A stretch of DNA of 35,031 nt from an uncultured Myxococcaceae bacterium (GTDB taxonomy: Bacteria > Myxococcota_A > Polyangia > Polyangiales > Ga0077539): NCBI GenBank assembly GCA_945952225.1, contig CAMFHP010000095.1, positions 1-35,031 of the forward strand, read 5' to 3'. Of this stretch, positions 8,408 through 16,116 are shown in pieces; within the stretch, counting starts at the first letter, position 1; the number at the start of each line of letters is the position of its first letter. The translations under genes and the position numbers were made by a program. The notes below the pieces were generated by a model that had not been told where the DNA came from, made no database searches, and was given only the letters and a program-made list of their open reading frames with translations.

Positions 8408-9043
8408 ATGTCCGGCGACCCCCCCTCCAAGAAGGACCAGCTCCTCAAGCTGCTCGATCGCGGCAGCGTGTTCGTGCACCTCGATCCGCGTCGTGACGGC
8501 GTCGTGGTGCCCGACTGGTTCAGCCACAAACCGCAGCTCGTGCTCCAACTCGGTCGCAACTTCGCGATCCCGATCCCCGACCTCGAGGTCGACGACGAGG
8601 GGGTCCGCTGCACGCTGTCGTTCAACCGCTCGCCCTTCCACTGCACGCTGCCGTGGCACGCGGTCTACGCGCTCGTCGCCGAGAACGGCGAGGTCACCAT
8701 GTGGCCCTCGGAGCTGCCCGCCGAGCTCGTGCCCGAGACCGCCGCGGTGCGCCGCAACCAGCCCACGAGCCGCACGGGACGCGGCAAGACCCAGCGCCCG
8801 CGCATCTCCGTGGTGCCTCCGCCCGGCGACGAGCAGCCGCGCTCTGTGGCGCCCTCGAAGCCCACCTCGCTCCCGCCGCCGCCGGTCTTCGAGGAGATCG
8901 TCGCGCCCGATCACTCCGCGGCCTCGTCGCGCAGCGCGCGCGCCAACGAGAGTGGGTCCATTTCGCCCAAGCCCACGGCCGAACAGGGCGACGGACGCAA
9001 GGCTCCGCGCGAGCGTCCTCCTTGGCTCCGCCTCGTGAAGTGA
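8408..9043 (+). CDS. sspB: SspB-like ClpXP adaptor (ssrA-tag delivery)
   Basis: SspB is a dimeric cytoplasmic adaptor that binds ssrA-tagged proteins and hands them to ClpXP. Residues 8-108 look like the SspB fold: VFVHLDPRRDGVVVPDWF (21-38), the LVLQLGRNFAIPIPDLEV strand pair (44-61) and the LPWHAVYALV...MWPSELP segment (81-104). A Pro/Ser/Arg-rich, probably disordered linker of about 95 residues follows. The last residues PPWLRLVK (204-211) match the LRVVK-type ClpX-docking peptide at the end of Escherichia coli SspB, so the adaptor logic of peptide-binding body, flexible arm and docking tip is intact. The ATG at 8408 has GGAAGAG just upstream; a GTG at 8390 is in frame but less likely. Confidence 0.82.
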   Translation: MSGDPPSKKDQLLKLLDRGSVFVHLDPRRDGVVVPDWFSHKPQLVLQLGRNFAIPIPDLEVDDEGVRCTLSFNRSPFHCTLPWHAVYALVAENGEVTMWPSELPAELVPETAAVRRNQPTSRTGRGKTQRPRISVVPPPGDEQPRSVAPSKPTSLPPPPVFEEIVAPDHSAASSRSARANESGSISPKPTAEQGDGRKAPRERPPWLRLVK

Positions 9044-9191
9044 CCCTCCGCACGCCGCCTCCGCGGCCGTGACCCTCGCGCGACGACGCGCACCGCCTCC
9101 ACCCTCGCACACCCCCATTCGAGAAGAACGCACGCGGTACCAAACCGTCGGGCGCTCTCCTCGGTTAACGTCTTCCGAAGGGCGGTTCCCG

Positions 9192-10406
9192 ATGCACGTC
9201 ACCCTCGTACTCACGCACGAATGCAACCTGGCCTGCTCGTACTGCTACACGGGCGAGAAATTCCGTCGTGAGATGGACCACGACACGGCCCTCCGCGCCC
9301 TCGACCTCGCGTTTCGCGAGCACCGCCCGCGGGTGCCGTGGGCCACGCACGACGACACGCCCATCGACGTCGGCTTCTTCGGCGGCGAGCCGCTCATCTG
9401 CTGGGACATGCTCGTGCGCGTCTCCGAAGAGGCCCGCGCCCGCGCCGCGCGTGAGGGACGCCGCCTGCGCCTCGCGGTGACCACCAACGGCACCCTCGTG
9501 ACGCGCGAGCGCGCCGAAAAGCTCCGCGAGCTGGGCGTCGACGTCACCCTCTCGCTCGACGGATGCCGCGCCGCCCACGAGGCAACGCGGCCGCAGAAGG
9601 GCGGTCGTTCGAGCTTCGACGACGTGGTCGCCGGCGCCGAGCACCTCAAGGCCGCGGGCCATGCGCTCGAAATCATCGCCGTGGTCTCGCCGCAGAACGT
9701 CGCGTGGCTCGGCGAGAGCGTGCGCTTTCTCGTCGACCTCGGCGCGCGCAACGTGATCCTCAACCCCTGCTTCGAAGAGACCTGGAGCGACGACGCCCTC
9801 GCGCTCTGGGAGCAGGGCCTCCGCGACGCCGCCGAGGTCTACGCGGCGTGCATGCGCGCGGGCCGTCCCGTCGCGATGCCCACCTTCGACAACAAGCTCC
9901 TGGCCGCGGCGAAGGGTGGGCTCTCATCGTGCGACACGTGCGGATCGGGGACGCACGAGGTCGCCGTCGCCCCCACAGGCAACCTCTACGGCTGCGCACG
10001 CCAGGTGGGCGAAGACCGCGACCCGAAGCTCGTGATCGGCCATCTCGATCGGGGCATCGATCCGATGCGTGTGGGCGCGATGCCGAAGGGCCCTGCCGAT
10101 CCCGCGTGCGAGTCGTGCGAAGAGAAGTGGCGCTGCGGCGCCTCGTGCGCGTGCGCCAACCTCGCGGAGACGGGCACCACCCACCTGCCCGGCGGAACGC
10201 AGTGCTGGTACGAGCAGGCCACCGCGCGCGTCGCCGACGCGACGGGGCTCGCGCTCCTCGACGAGCGCAACGAGACCTTCATCGCGTGGACCTACGGCCG
10301 CGTGCAGGCCGCCGCCGATGCGGTGCGCGCGCGCATGGAGGCCATCGCAGCGCCCACGCAGAGCGTGAAGCGCGTGCGGAAGCTCCCGGTGGTGCAGTCG
10401 GTCTAG
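9192..10406 (+). CDS. Radical SAM/SPASM enzyme (orphan peptide- or protein-maturase-like)
   Basis: A radical SAM enzyme of 404 residues. The 4Fe-4S site is CNLACSYC (C11, C15, C18) and the SAM motif GGEP is at 64-67. The C-terminal SPASM domain is complete: C250-x12-G-x4-C268, then C306-x2-C309-x5-C315-x3-C319 and C338, with an extra C247 and C321. SPASM enzymes modify ribosomal peptides, sulfatases or other proteins, using two auxiliary clusters. No precursor peptide, sulfatase or peptidase partner lies on the same strand nearby, so the substrate is unknown. I place the start at the ATG at 9192, which begins the core directly; an in-frame upstream GTG at 9069 would add a low-complexity Arg/Pro N-terminus. 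Its TAG overlaps the opposite-strand M81 stop. Confidence 0.85.
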   Translation: MHVTLVLTHECNLACSYCYTGEKFRREMDHDTALRALDLAFREHRPRVPWATHDDTPIDVGFFGGEPLICWDMLVRVSEEARARAAREGRRLRLAVTTNGTLVTRERAEKLRELGVDVTLSLDGCRAAHEATRPQKGGRSSFDDVVAGAEHLKAAGHALEIIAVVSPQNVAWLGESVRFLVDLGARNVILNPCFEETWSDDALALWEQGLRDAAEVYAACMRAGRPVAMPTFDNKLLAAAKGGLSSCDTCGSGTHEVAVAPTGNLYGCARQVGEDRDPKLVIGHLDRGIDPMRVGAMPKGPADPACESCEEKWRCGASCACANLAETGTTHLPGGTQCWYEQATARVADATGLALLDERNETFIAWTYGRVQAAADAVRARMEAIAAPTQSVKRVRKLPVVQSV

Positions 10407-11929
10407 ACCGTGATTCCGCGGCGGCGCCGGTCGACGGGGCGCCACGCATCGACGGGATCGCGCGGGTGCACCGGCGCGGCGATGCGCGGGATGGTGAAGG
10501 CCGCGTCGACGTCGGTCACGCCGTGGGTCTTCACGTAGAGCGTCTTGCGCGCGATGGGCGCGAAGTAGATGCGGAACGGGAAGAAGTTCTTCACCACGAG
10601 CACGTCGGCGCGCCACGGGTCGAGGCCCACGGCGCCGTAGAACGACGGCTTCAGGGTGAAGGGCGGCGCGTCGGTGATCACCAGGCTGAGGTGTCCCGCT
10701 TCGAAGACCACCACGTCGCCGCCGTAGTCCGCGCGGTGGGCCTTGTGGCGCAGCACACCCTCCAGACGGAGCGGGGTGTAGCGCGCGGGGTCGAGGGTGC
10801 CGCCGACGTCGAGGGTGACGCGGTCGCCGACGGCGTGTGCGCGCAGCGTGGCGACGGCGCGCGGGTCGCGCAGCGGGGCGTAGCAACGGAGGTCCGTCGC
10901 GCGCTCCCAGAGGGCCCGCAGGAGCTCGGTGGAGTCGCCCGTCGAGCCGGCGGTCACCACGTCGGACGCATCGGCCAGCACCACGGCGCCGAGCCTCCGG
11001 GCGAAGGTCGCGTCGCGGGCGATGGCGATGGCCTCGTCGGCCGTATGCGCGTGCGGCACCGGCACGTTGCGCACGGCCCAGCAGCGGTCGGCGAGCTCGT
11101 CGGCGAGCGCATCGGCGAGGGCGCGGTCGTTGTCGGTGGTGACCAGCGTGCTCCAGCCGACCTCGGTCATGTCGAGCCACGGGTGGCACATGAAGGTGCT
11201 CGCGGTGAGCACGCGCGACGAGCGTTCCATCGCGGTCATGCGCGAAAAGATCGGACGCATCGGCGCGAGAAAATCGAGCGTGTTGCCGCCGCCGAGGAGC
11301 ATCGGGAGCGAGCGCCACGCGGTCACGGGCTTCACCGCGCCGCGGGCCGTGCGCAGGAGGATCTCGCCCGCGCGACGTCCGGTGTTCGCGTGGTCGCGGT
11401 GCGGGTTCGTGCGGTAGGCCACCATCACGTCGGCGAGGTTCACACGCTGCGCGGTCATGTTCGCGTGAAGGTCGAAGCTCGCACCGATGGGAACGCCCGC
11501 GCCCACCGCCGCGCGCGCCGTCGCGAGGAGCTCGCCGTCGGGGTCTTCGCTCCCTTCGGCGCCCATCGATCCATGGAGCGAGAGGAACACCGCATCGAAG
11601 GGGCCGCGCGTGCGTAGCTCGTCGCCGAGTCGATCGCGCAGCGTGGTGAAGGCCTCGCGTGACAGCGGCGCGCCGGGCACCGCCCACGCGCTGAACAACG
11701 GCACGCTCTCGACGCGCCCCGCGGCCCTCGCCGCGTCGACGAAGCCCGAGAGCTCGGCCGCGCGCAGAAAGCCCGGGGCCTCGTTGCCGAAGCGCGCGCA
11801 CCCGCGGGCCAGGGCCTCGCCCTCGACGAAGTGCATCCGTCGAAAATCGTCGAGCGTCGTGCGCAGCGGCGAGAGCGCGTTGGTCTCCTGCGCCACGCGC
11901 GCGTAGGCGACGCGCAGACGGCGGCTCAT
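10403..11929 (-). CDS. M81-family (MlrC-like) metallopeptidase
   Basis: This is a cytoplasmic zinc-enzyme candidate of 508 residues, the full length of the DUF1485/MlrC family, named for the enzyme that cleaves linearised microcystin. Family motifs are in order: AQETNALSP (13-21, where HETN is more usual), SLHGSM (117-122), SFDLHANMT (151-159) and AYRTNPHRDHANTG (171-184), which carry His and Asp residues expected to bind metal. The C-terminal MlrC domain covers about 300-490. Its ATG overlaps the TGA of the upstream PLP enzyme by four bases (ATGA), so the two are probably co-translated. The substrate is unknown; many M81 proteins outside microcystin degraders are uncharacterised amidases or peptidases. 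Confidence 0.83.
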   Translation of the reverse strand: MSRRLRVAYARVAQETNALSPLRTTLDDFRRMHFVEGEALARGCARFGNEAPGFLRAAELSGFVDAARAAGRVESVPLFSAWAVPGAPLSREAFTTLRDRLGDELRTRGPFDAVFLSLHGSMGAEGSEDPDGELLATARAAVGAGVPIGASFDLHANMTAQRVNLADVMVAYRTNPHRDHANTGRRAGEILLRTARGAVKPVTAWRSLPMLLGGGNTLDFLAPMRPIFSRMTAMERSSRVLTASTFMCHPWLDMTEVGWSTLVTTDNDRALADALADELADRCWAVRNVPVPHAHTADEAIAIARDATFARRLGAVVLADASDVVTAGSTGDSTELLRALWERATDLRCYAPLRDPRAVATLRAHAVGDRVTLDVGGTLDPARYTPLRLEGVLRHKAHRADYGGDVVVFEAGHLSLVITDAPPFTLKPSFYGAVGLDPWRADVLVVKNFFPFRIYFAPIARKTLYVKTHGVTDVDAAFTIPRIAAPVHPRDPVDAWRPVDRRRRGITV

Positions 11930-13398
11930 CGGTCGCCCCCCGACACACGGTCGCGCAACGATTCGAGGCGGTCGAGCACGCCCATCACCGTGTCGGCGTG
12001 TCGGTTCACGAAGGCCATCACGGGGCCGTCGTTCTGCGACTGCATCGGGTCGTTGTTCGAACCCGCCGGGCCGTACATCGTCTCCATCACCTTGAGCACC
12101 GACTGCTTGATGAACGCGCGCACGGGCACCTTCGCCATCATCCCGTACATCGCCGCGTTGCCGCTCGCGCGCAGCTCGGGGTGCGAGCGCACGTGCGCCA
12201 CACACGCGCGCAGGTCGGCCACGTACGCGTCGGCGTGGTCGAGGTGCTGCGAGGTCACCGTGCAGTGGATCGTCGGAGGCTTCTGCTGACGGTCGATGTG
12301 CCAGCCCCGCGCGGCCATGAGGTCGGCGACGGCGTAGAGGTCCACCGCGCGGTCGACGGAGCGGTACGCGAAGATGCTGCCCGCGGGCGTTCCCACGACG
12401 GCGAGGCCCTCGATGGCGCGCACGCCCGCGATCATGCGCGTGGTGGCCTCCATCGCGAGTCGCGTGTGGTGCAGGTAGCCCTCTTCGCCGAGCCCCATCA
12501 TCGCGGCCCACGCGGCGGCGATCGTTCCGCCCGGGCGCGTGCCGAGCGCCGACGGCGAGATGTAGATGCCGCCGGGCCAGTCGGTCGCCGCGAAGAACTG
12601 GTGCCGCAGGTAGCTCATGTCGCGGTAGATCACCGTCGACGCGCCCTTCGCCGCGAGCCCGTATTTGTGGAGGTCCGCGGAGATCGAGGTCACGCCGGGC
12701 ACGCGAAAATCGAAGGGCGCGATGGGGTATCCGAGGCGCTCGACCCACGGGAGCATGAAGCCCCCGATGCACGCGTCGACGTGGAGCGGCAGACCCTTCT
12801 CTTCCGCGAGCGCGCCGATCTCGCCGATGGGGTCGAGCACGCCGTGGGGATACTGCGGCGCCGACGCGGCGAGCATCACCGTGTTGCGGTTGATGAGCCT
12901 GCGCATCGCGGCCACGTCGACGGTGCCGTCGGCGTTCACCCGCGCGTGACGGAGCCTCATGCCGAAGTAGTGCGCGGCCTTGTCGACGGCGACGTGGATC
13001 GTCGCGGGCGCCACGATCTCGGGCGTGCGGATCCACGGCCACTTCGCGCGGGCCCGCTCGCGGTAGGCCTTCACGGCCATGAGCAACGACTCGGTGCCGC
13101 CCGAGGTCATCGTGCCCACCGCGCCGGGCGGGCCGTGGAGCATCGAGGCGGTCATCTGCACCACCTCGGCCTCCATGCGCTTGAGCGACTGGAACGCCAT
13201 GGGGTTCAGCGCGTTCTCCATGAAGAACTTCTCGTGCGCGCGCTGGAGCAATCGCTCGTGGGCCTCGCCCGCGAAGTACACGAGCGAGAAGCACCGCCCT
13301 TCGCGCCATCGCGCGTCGTTCGTTCGGTAGCCCTCCATCGTCGCGAGCAGCTCGTCGTGGTCTCGCGGAACCGCCGGGATGCGCAGTCGTTCGCTCAT
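11926..13398 (-). CDS. PLP-dependent lyase of the sphingosine-1-phosphate lyase / group II decarboxylase type
   Basis: A fold-type I PLP enzyme of 490 residues. TMTSGGTESLLMAVKAYR (96-113) binds the phosphate of PLP, H135 should stack on the ring, HVDAC (206-210, D208) holds the pyridine nitrogen, and SADLHKYGLAAKGAS (240-254) carries the Schiff-base Lys K245. These motifs are closer to sphingosine-1-phosphate lyase than to glutamate decarboxylase. SPL splits phosphorylated long-chain bases into ethanolamine phosphate and a fatty aldehyde, a plausible job in a sphingolipid-making myxobacterium. Unlike the eukaryotic enzyme there is no N-terminal membrane helix, as in known soluble bacterial SPLs. 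The alternative is an amino-acid decarboxylase. It is translationally coupled to the M81 gene. Confidence 0.78.
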   Translation of the reverse strand: MSERLRIPAVPRDHDELLATMEGYRTNDARWREGRCFSLVYFAGEAHERLLQRAHEKFFMENALNPMAFQSLKRMEAEVVQMTASMLHGPPGAVGTMTSGGTESLLMAVKAYRERARAKWPWIRTPEIVAPATIHVAVDKAAHYFGMRLRHARVNADGTVDVAAMRRLINRNTVMLAASAPQYPHGVLDPIGEIGALAEEKGLPLHVDACIGGFMLPWVERLGYPIAPFDFRVPGVTSISADLHKYGLAAKGASTVIYRDMSYLRHQFFAATDWPGGIYISPSALGTRPGGTIAAAWAAMMGLGEEGYLHHTRLAMEATTRMIAGVRAIEGLAVVGTPAGSIFAYRSVDRAVDLYAVADLMAARGWHIDRQQKPPTIHCTVTSQHLDHADAYVADLRACVAHVRSHPELRASGNAAMYGMMAKVPVRAFIKQSVLKVMETMYGPAGSNNDPMQSQNDGPVMAFVNRHADTVMGVLDRLESLRDRVSGGDR

Positions 13399-13502
13399 GG
13401 CCGCAGCGTTCTCGCACAGGCGCGCGGGCTTCGCACCATACGCCGCATCTCATCGCGCGCGGCCCTCCCGGGTGGACCTCGCGCTGCTAGCATCGCCCGC
13501 TC

Positions 13503-14138
13503 GTGATGCGCCGCGCGCTCGCTCCGATCTTCGCGCTGACCCTCCTCGCCGCCCGCACCGCGGGCGCCCAGGCCGCGCCCCTCGACACGGGCATGAACGC
13601 CCTCGCACACGACGTCGCGCTGCGCTGGTACGGCCAGGGGGTCGAGGCCGAGCGCGCGGGGCACACGCTCCAGGCCGAGGGGCTGTACCTCCGCGCCGTC
13701 GAGATCGACCCCGGGCTCCTCGGCGCGCAGCTCGGGTACGCGCGCACGCTCGCCGGGCGCAACCACCGCGACGAGGCCGTGCAGATGCTCCTGCGCGTGC
13801 CTGCGAGGGCCCTCGCCGACGACGGAGCGGTCGTGGCCTGGGCGCGCGCGCTCCTCACCCTCGGGGCCGCAGAAGAGGCCTTCGCGGCGCTCCGCGGACG
13901 CCCCGAGTCCGTCGAGGTCACGCAGACCCTCGTCGACGAGGCCTCGCGCGATGGGCGCTTCGTCGAAGCCCTCGCCGCCGCACGCCGCCTCGAAGGGCTC
14001 CTCGCCGCGCGCGATGAAGACACGCGCCGCGCGCGGATCTACGTGCGGGCCCTCGCGCGCCTCGCGGGCGACGCCGACGCGGTGCGCGCGCCCCACACGC
14101 CCACGGCCTTCCGTCGGCTACTCGCCGAGGAGCGTTGA
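13503..14138 (+). CDS. Exported TPR-type hypothetical protein
   Basis: The 211-residue product starts with a signal peptide (hydrophobic APIFALTLLAARTAGAQA, cleavage likely near residue 24). The rest is Ala/Leu/Arg-rich helix pairs spaced like tetratricopeptide repeats, for example ALRWYGQGVEAERAGHTLQA and AEGLYLRAVEIDPGLLGAQ (about 38-80). It is probably a periplasmic scaffold. The GTG at 13503 is followed at once by an in-frame ATG at 13506. A TAGCAT element at 13488-13493 would put transcription start at or next to the GTG. The 3' end overlaps the convergent phosphotransferase gene by 21 bases. Confidence 0.7.
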   Translation: MMRRALAPIFALTLLAARTAGAQAAPLDTGMNALAHDVALRWYGQGVEAERAGHTLQAEGLYLRAVEIDPGLLGAQLGYARTLAGRNHRDEAVQMLLRVPARALADDGAVVAWARALLTLGAAEEAFAALRGRPESVEVTQTLVDEASRDGRFVEALAAARRLEGLLAARDEDTRRARIYVRALARLAGDADAVRAPHTPTAFRRLLAEER

Positions 14139-15077
14139 GGCGAGCGCGCCGGGGGCGTAGCGCTCCATCGCGTCGAGGCGTGCGAGAAAGCGTCGGTAGT
14201 CACGAAAGCCCTTCGTCGAAGGGCCTCCGCGTAACCAGAAGTCGGTGATGCGCGTCGTCGCGAAGCGGGCACACACACCGCGCGCCACGTCGCCGAGGTG
14301 GTGGCGCTCGGCGTCGGTGAGCGGACGCACGCGGTGGTAGGCCTGCGCGAAGGCCTGCGCGAGCGAGAGGTCGAGCGCGTCGCCCCAGCACCACGCGAGG
14401 CACACGACCATGACGTCGAAGGCGAAGACCCCGCGGCTCGCGCTCTCCCAGTCGAGGAGCGCGAGGATCGTGTCTCCCTGCCAGCGCACGTTGTCGCGAA
14501 AGAGGTCGCCGTGCACGATGCCCTTGGGCAGCGCGGGCGAGGGGAGCGCCGCGAGCGTCGCGTCGAGCCGTCGCACGTCGTCGGCGAGCTCGGGGTGCGC
14601 CACCACGTCGACGGTGGCGAGTCGCGCGCGCAGCGAGGCGGGTGCGAAGCGGTCGACGCTCGCGTTCATTGCGAAGCCCTCGGAGGCGCGATGCACCCGC
14701 GCGAGCGCGTCGCCCACGGCGGCCATGTGCGTCGCGTCGACCATGCGGCGGCAGCGTTCGAAGCCCTCCATGCGTTCGAAGAGCGCGACCGGTCGGCCCT
14801 CCACCGAGAGCGCGTCGGGGGCCACCCCCGTGAGCCTCCGCGGCACCGGAACACCCTGCGTCGTGAGGTGGTCGAGGAGGCGCCATTCGAAGGCCACGCC
14901 CGCGGGGCCCTGCTCCTCGTAGAGCCTTAGAAAATAGCGTCCGCGCGCGGTGGTGAAGAAGAAGTTGCTGTTGACGCTCCCGGCGGCGAGGGGCTCCACC
15001 GCGCGCACGTCGCCGAGGTCGTAGGCGCGCGCGATGCGGTCGGCGTCGTCGGGCGTGAGGGGCGTGAGCATCGCCAT
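14118..15077 (-). CDS. Homoserine-kinase-like (ThrB type II) aminoglycoside-phosphotransferase-fold kinase
   Basis: A 319-residue cytoplasmic kinase of the APH/choline kinase fold. GSVNSNFFF (33-41) and YFLRLYEE (48-55) are the nucleotide-binding strand features of type II homoserine kinases, where Gly-x-Asn-Ser-Asn/Thr is usual. Catalytic IVHGDLFRDNVRW (187-199) and the metal-binding ALLDWES (206-212, D209) are intact. Homoserine kinase makes O-phosphohomoserine for threonine synthesis. Family relatives also act on methylthioribose, choline or antibiotics, so the substrate is likely but not certain. The gene lies 11 bases behind a lipoprotein gene and two genes behind nadB, in one leftward operon; no other threonine genes are near. 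Confidence 0.75.
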   Translation of the reverse strand: MAMLTPLTPDDADRIARAYDLGDVRAVEPLAAGSVNSNFFFTTARGRYFLRLYEEQGPAGVAFEWRLLDHLTTQGVPVPRRLTGVAPDALSVEGRPVALFERMEGFERCRRMVDATHMAAVGDALARVHRASEGFAMNASVDRFAPASLRARLATVDVVAHPELADDVRRLDATLAALPSPALPKGIVHGDLFRDNVRWQGDTILALLDWESASRGVFAFDVMVVCLAWCWGDALDLSLAQAFAQAYHRVRPLTDAERHHLGDVARGVCARFATTRITDFWLRGGPSTKGFRDYRRFLARLDAMERYAPGALASTLLGE

Positions 15078-15088
15078 GGCGGGGACAC

Positions 15089-16108
15089 CTACTCCGTGAG
15101 GCTGCGCAGCAGGCTCGTGGCGCGCAGGAGGCGCCGCGCTTCGTCGGGCCGCGCGGTCACATCGACGGTCACCACGTCGCCGTCTTCCGCCGTCTGGATG
15201 CCCTCGCGGAGCAGCCGCGTGAGCGCGAGGAGCCGCACACCGAGGTCGCGCGAGAGCTCGTTGCGCGCGTTGTCGAGCTCGCGGCGGAGGCCGTGCGCGG
15301 CGTCGGCGTTCGTGGCCCGTCCCGCGGCGTGCACGGTCACCGTCTCGGGGGCCTCACCGCGCGCCACGAGCACGTCGAGCGAGGCCGCCTCGCCCATGCG
15401 CTGCTCGACGGGCAGCACCGCGCGAATCGACGCGAGATCGACGGCCACGCGGGCCGGTCCCGACTCGCCGCCCACGCGGCGCCAGAGGTCGTTGAAGGTC
15501 GTGTCGGTGCGCACCGAGCGGGTCGTCGCGCCCGCGAGCCGCGCGGTCACCCGATGCATCACCGCGCGGTCGAAGAGCATCATCACGTCGGGCGCGGGAA
15601 AGGTCAGCACCGTGTCGCCGAGGCGCACGCAGGCGACGCCCTCGTCGGTCTCGTTCACGGGCGGCGTGTTGCGACCGAGGCTCGCGCCCACCGCGCGGAT
15701 CACCGCCTCGCGCTCGTAGGGGCCGCGCACGTAGACCACGGGCCACCCGCCGTGCTCCGTGCGGCCGGGCGGAAGGTACAGCCCGAAGGCCACGCGCTCG
15801 GCGCGGTGCACGAGGTCGACGCCGAGCGTGCGCTCGTACTCCATGGGGTCGGCACCCATGGCGCGGACGACCTCCAGAACGCCTTCAAAATAGGGCGATC
15901 CACGCAGCGTGGCCGCGTCGAGGTCCGTCCACATCGCGGCCCCGTGGGGCAGCACGAGGAGCGGATCGCCGTGCACGTCGGGGGGCTGTCGCGCGGGCGC
16001 GGCGGCGTGGACCGCGGCGTGGCGCGCGTGCGGTGTCGGCGACGAGGCGCAGCCCGCAGCGAAAGGCAGCGCGAGCGTGAGGGCGAGGAGCGACGCGCGG
16101 AGCTTCAT
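15089..16108 (-). CDS. Hypothetical lipoprotein (339 aa)
   Basis: The start MKLRASLLALTLALP is a lipoprotein signal with lipobox AAGC, lipidated Cys at residue 20. A His/Ala-rich tether (about 21-45) leads to a domain of about 290 residues that I do not recognise. It has alternating strands and charged turns such as VVYVRGPYEREAVIRAVG and an amphipathic helix near the C-terminus. It resembles, in general character only, the large uncharacterised lipoproteins common in myxobacteria. It sits between nadB (8 bases upstream) and the homoserine-kinase-like gene (11 bases downstream), so it is probably in that transcript although a link to NAD synthesis is not obvious. Confidence 0.7.
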   Translation of the reverse strand: MKLRASLLALTLALPFAAGCASSPTPHARHAAVHAAAPARQPPDVHGDPLLVLPHGAAMWTDLDAATLRGSPYFEGVLEVVRAMGADPMEYERTLGVDLVHRAERVAFGLYLPPGRTEHGGWPVVYVRGPYEREAVIRAVGASLGRNTPPVNETDEGVACVRLGDTVLTFPAPDVMMLFDRAVMHRVTARLAGATTRSVRTDTTFNDLWRRVGGESGPARVAVDLASIRAVLPVEQRMGEAASLDVLVARGEAPETVTVHAAGRATNADAAHGLRRELDNARNELSRDLGVRLLALTRLLREGIQTAEDGDVVTVDVTARPDEARRLLRATSLLRSLTE

Positions 16109-16116
16109 GCGCGCGA

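Noticed and set aside
9069-9191. Upstream part of the radical SAM frame as a longer N-terminus or precursor peptide
   Set aside because: The residues are Arg/Pro-rich without leader-peptide features, and the ATG at 9192 begins directly with the conserved core strand.
5414-9226. A 1270-codon open frame on the minus strand across the MMPL and sspB genes
   Set aside because: It is antisense to two well-supported genes, its product is low-complexity Arg/Glu/His-rich, and such frames are expected in very GC-rich DNA.
10403-13453. A 1016-codon frame that seems to join the PLP enzyme and the M81 peptidase
   Set aside because: Only its second half is the M81 protein. The first half is a shifted, Arg-rich reading of the PLP gene, whose real frame is complete with all motifs.
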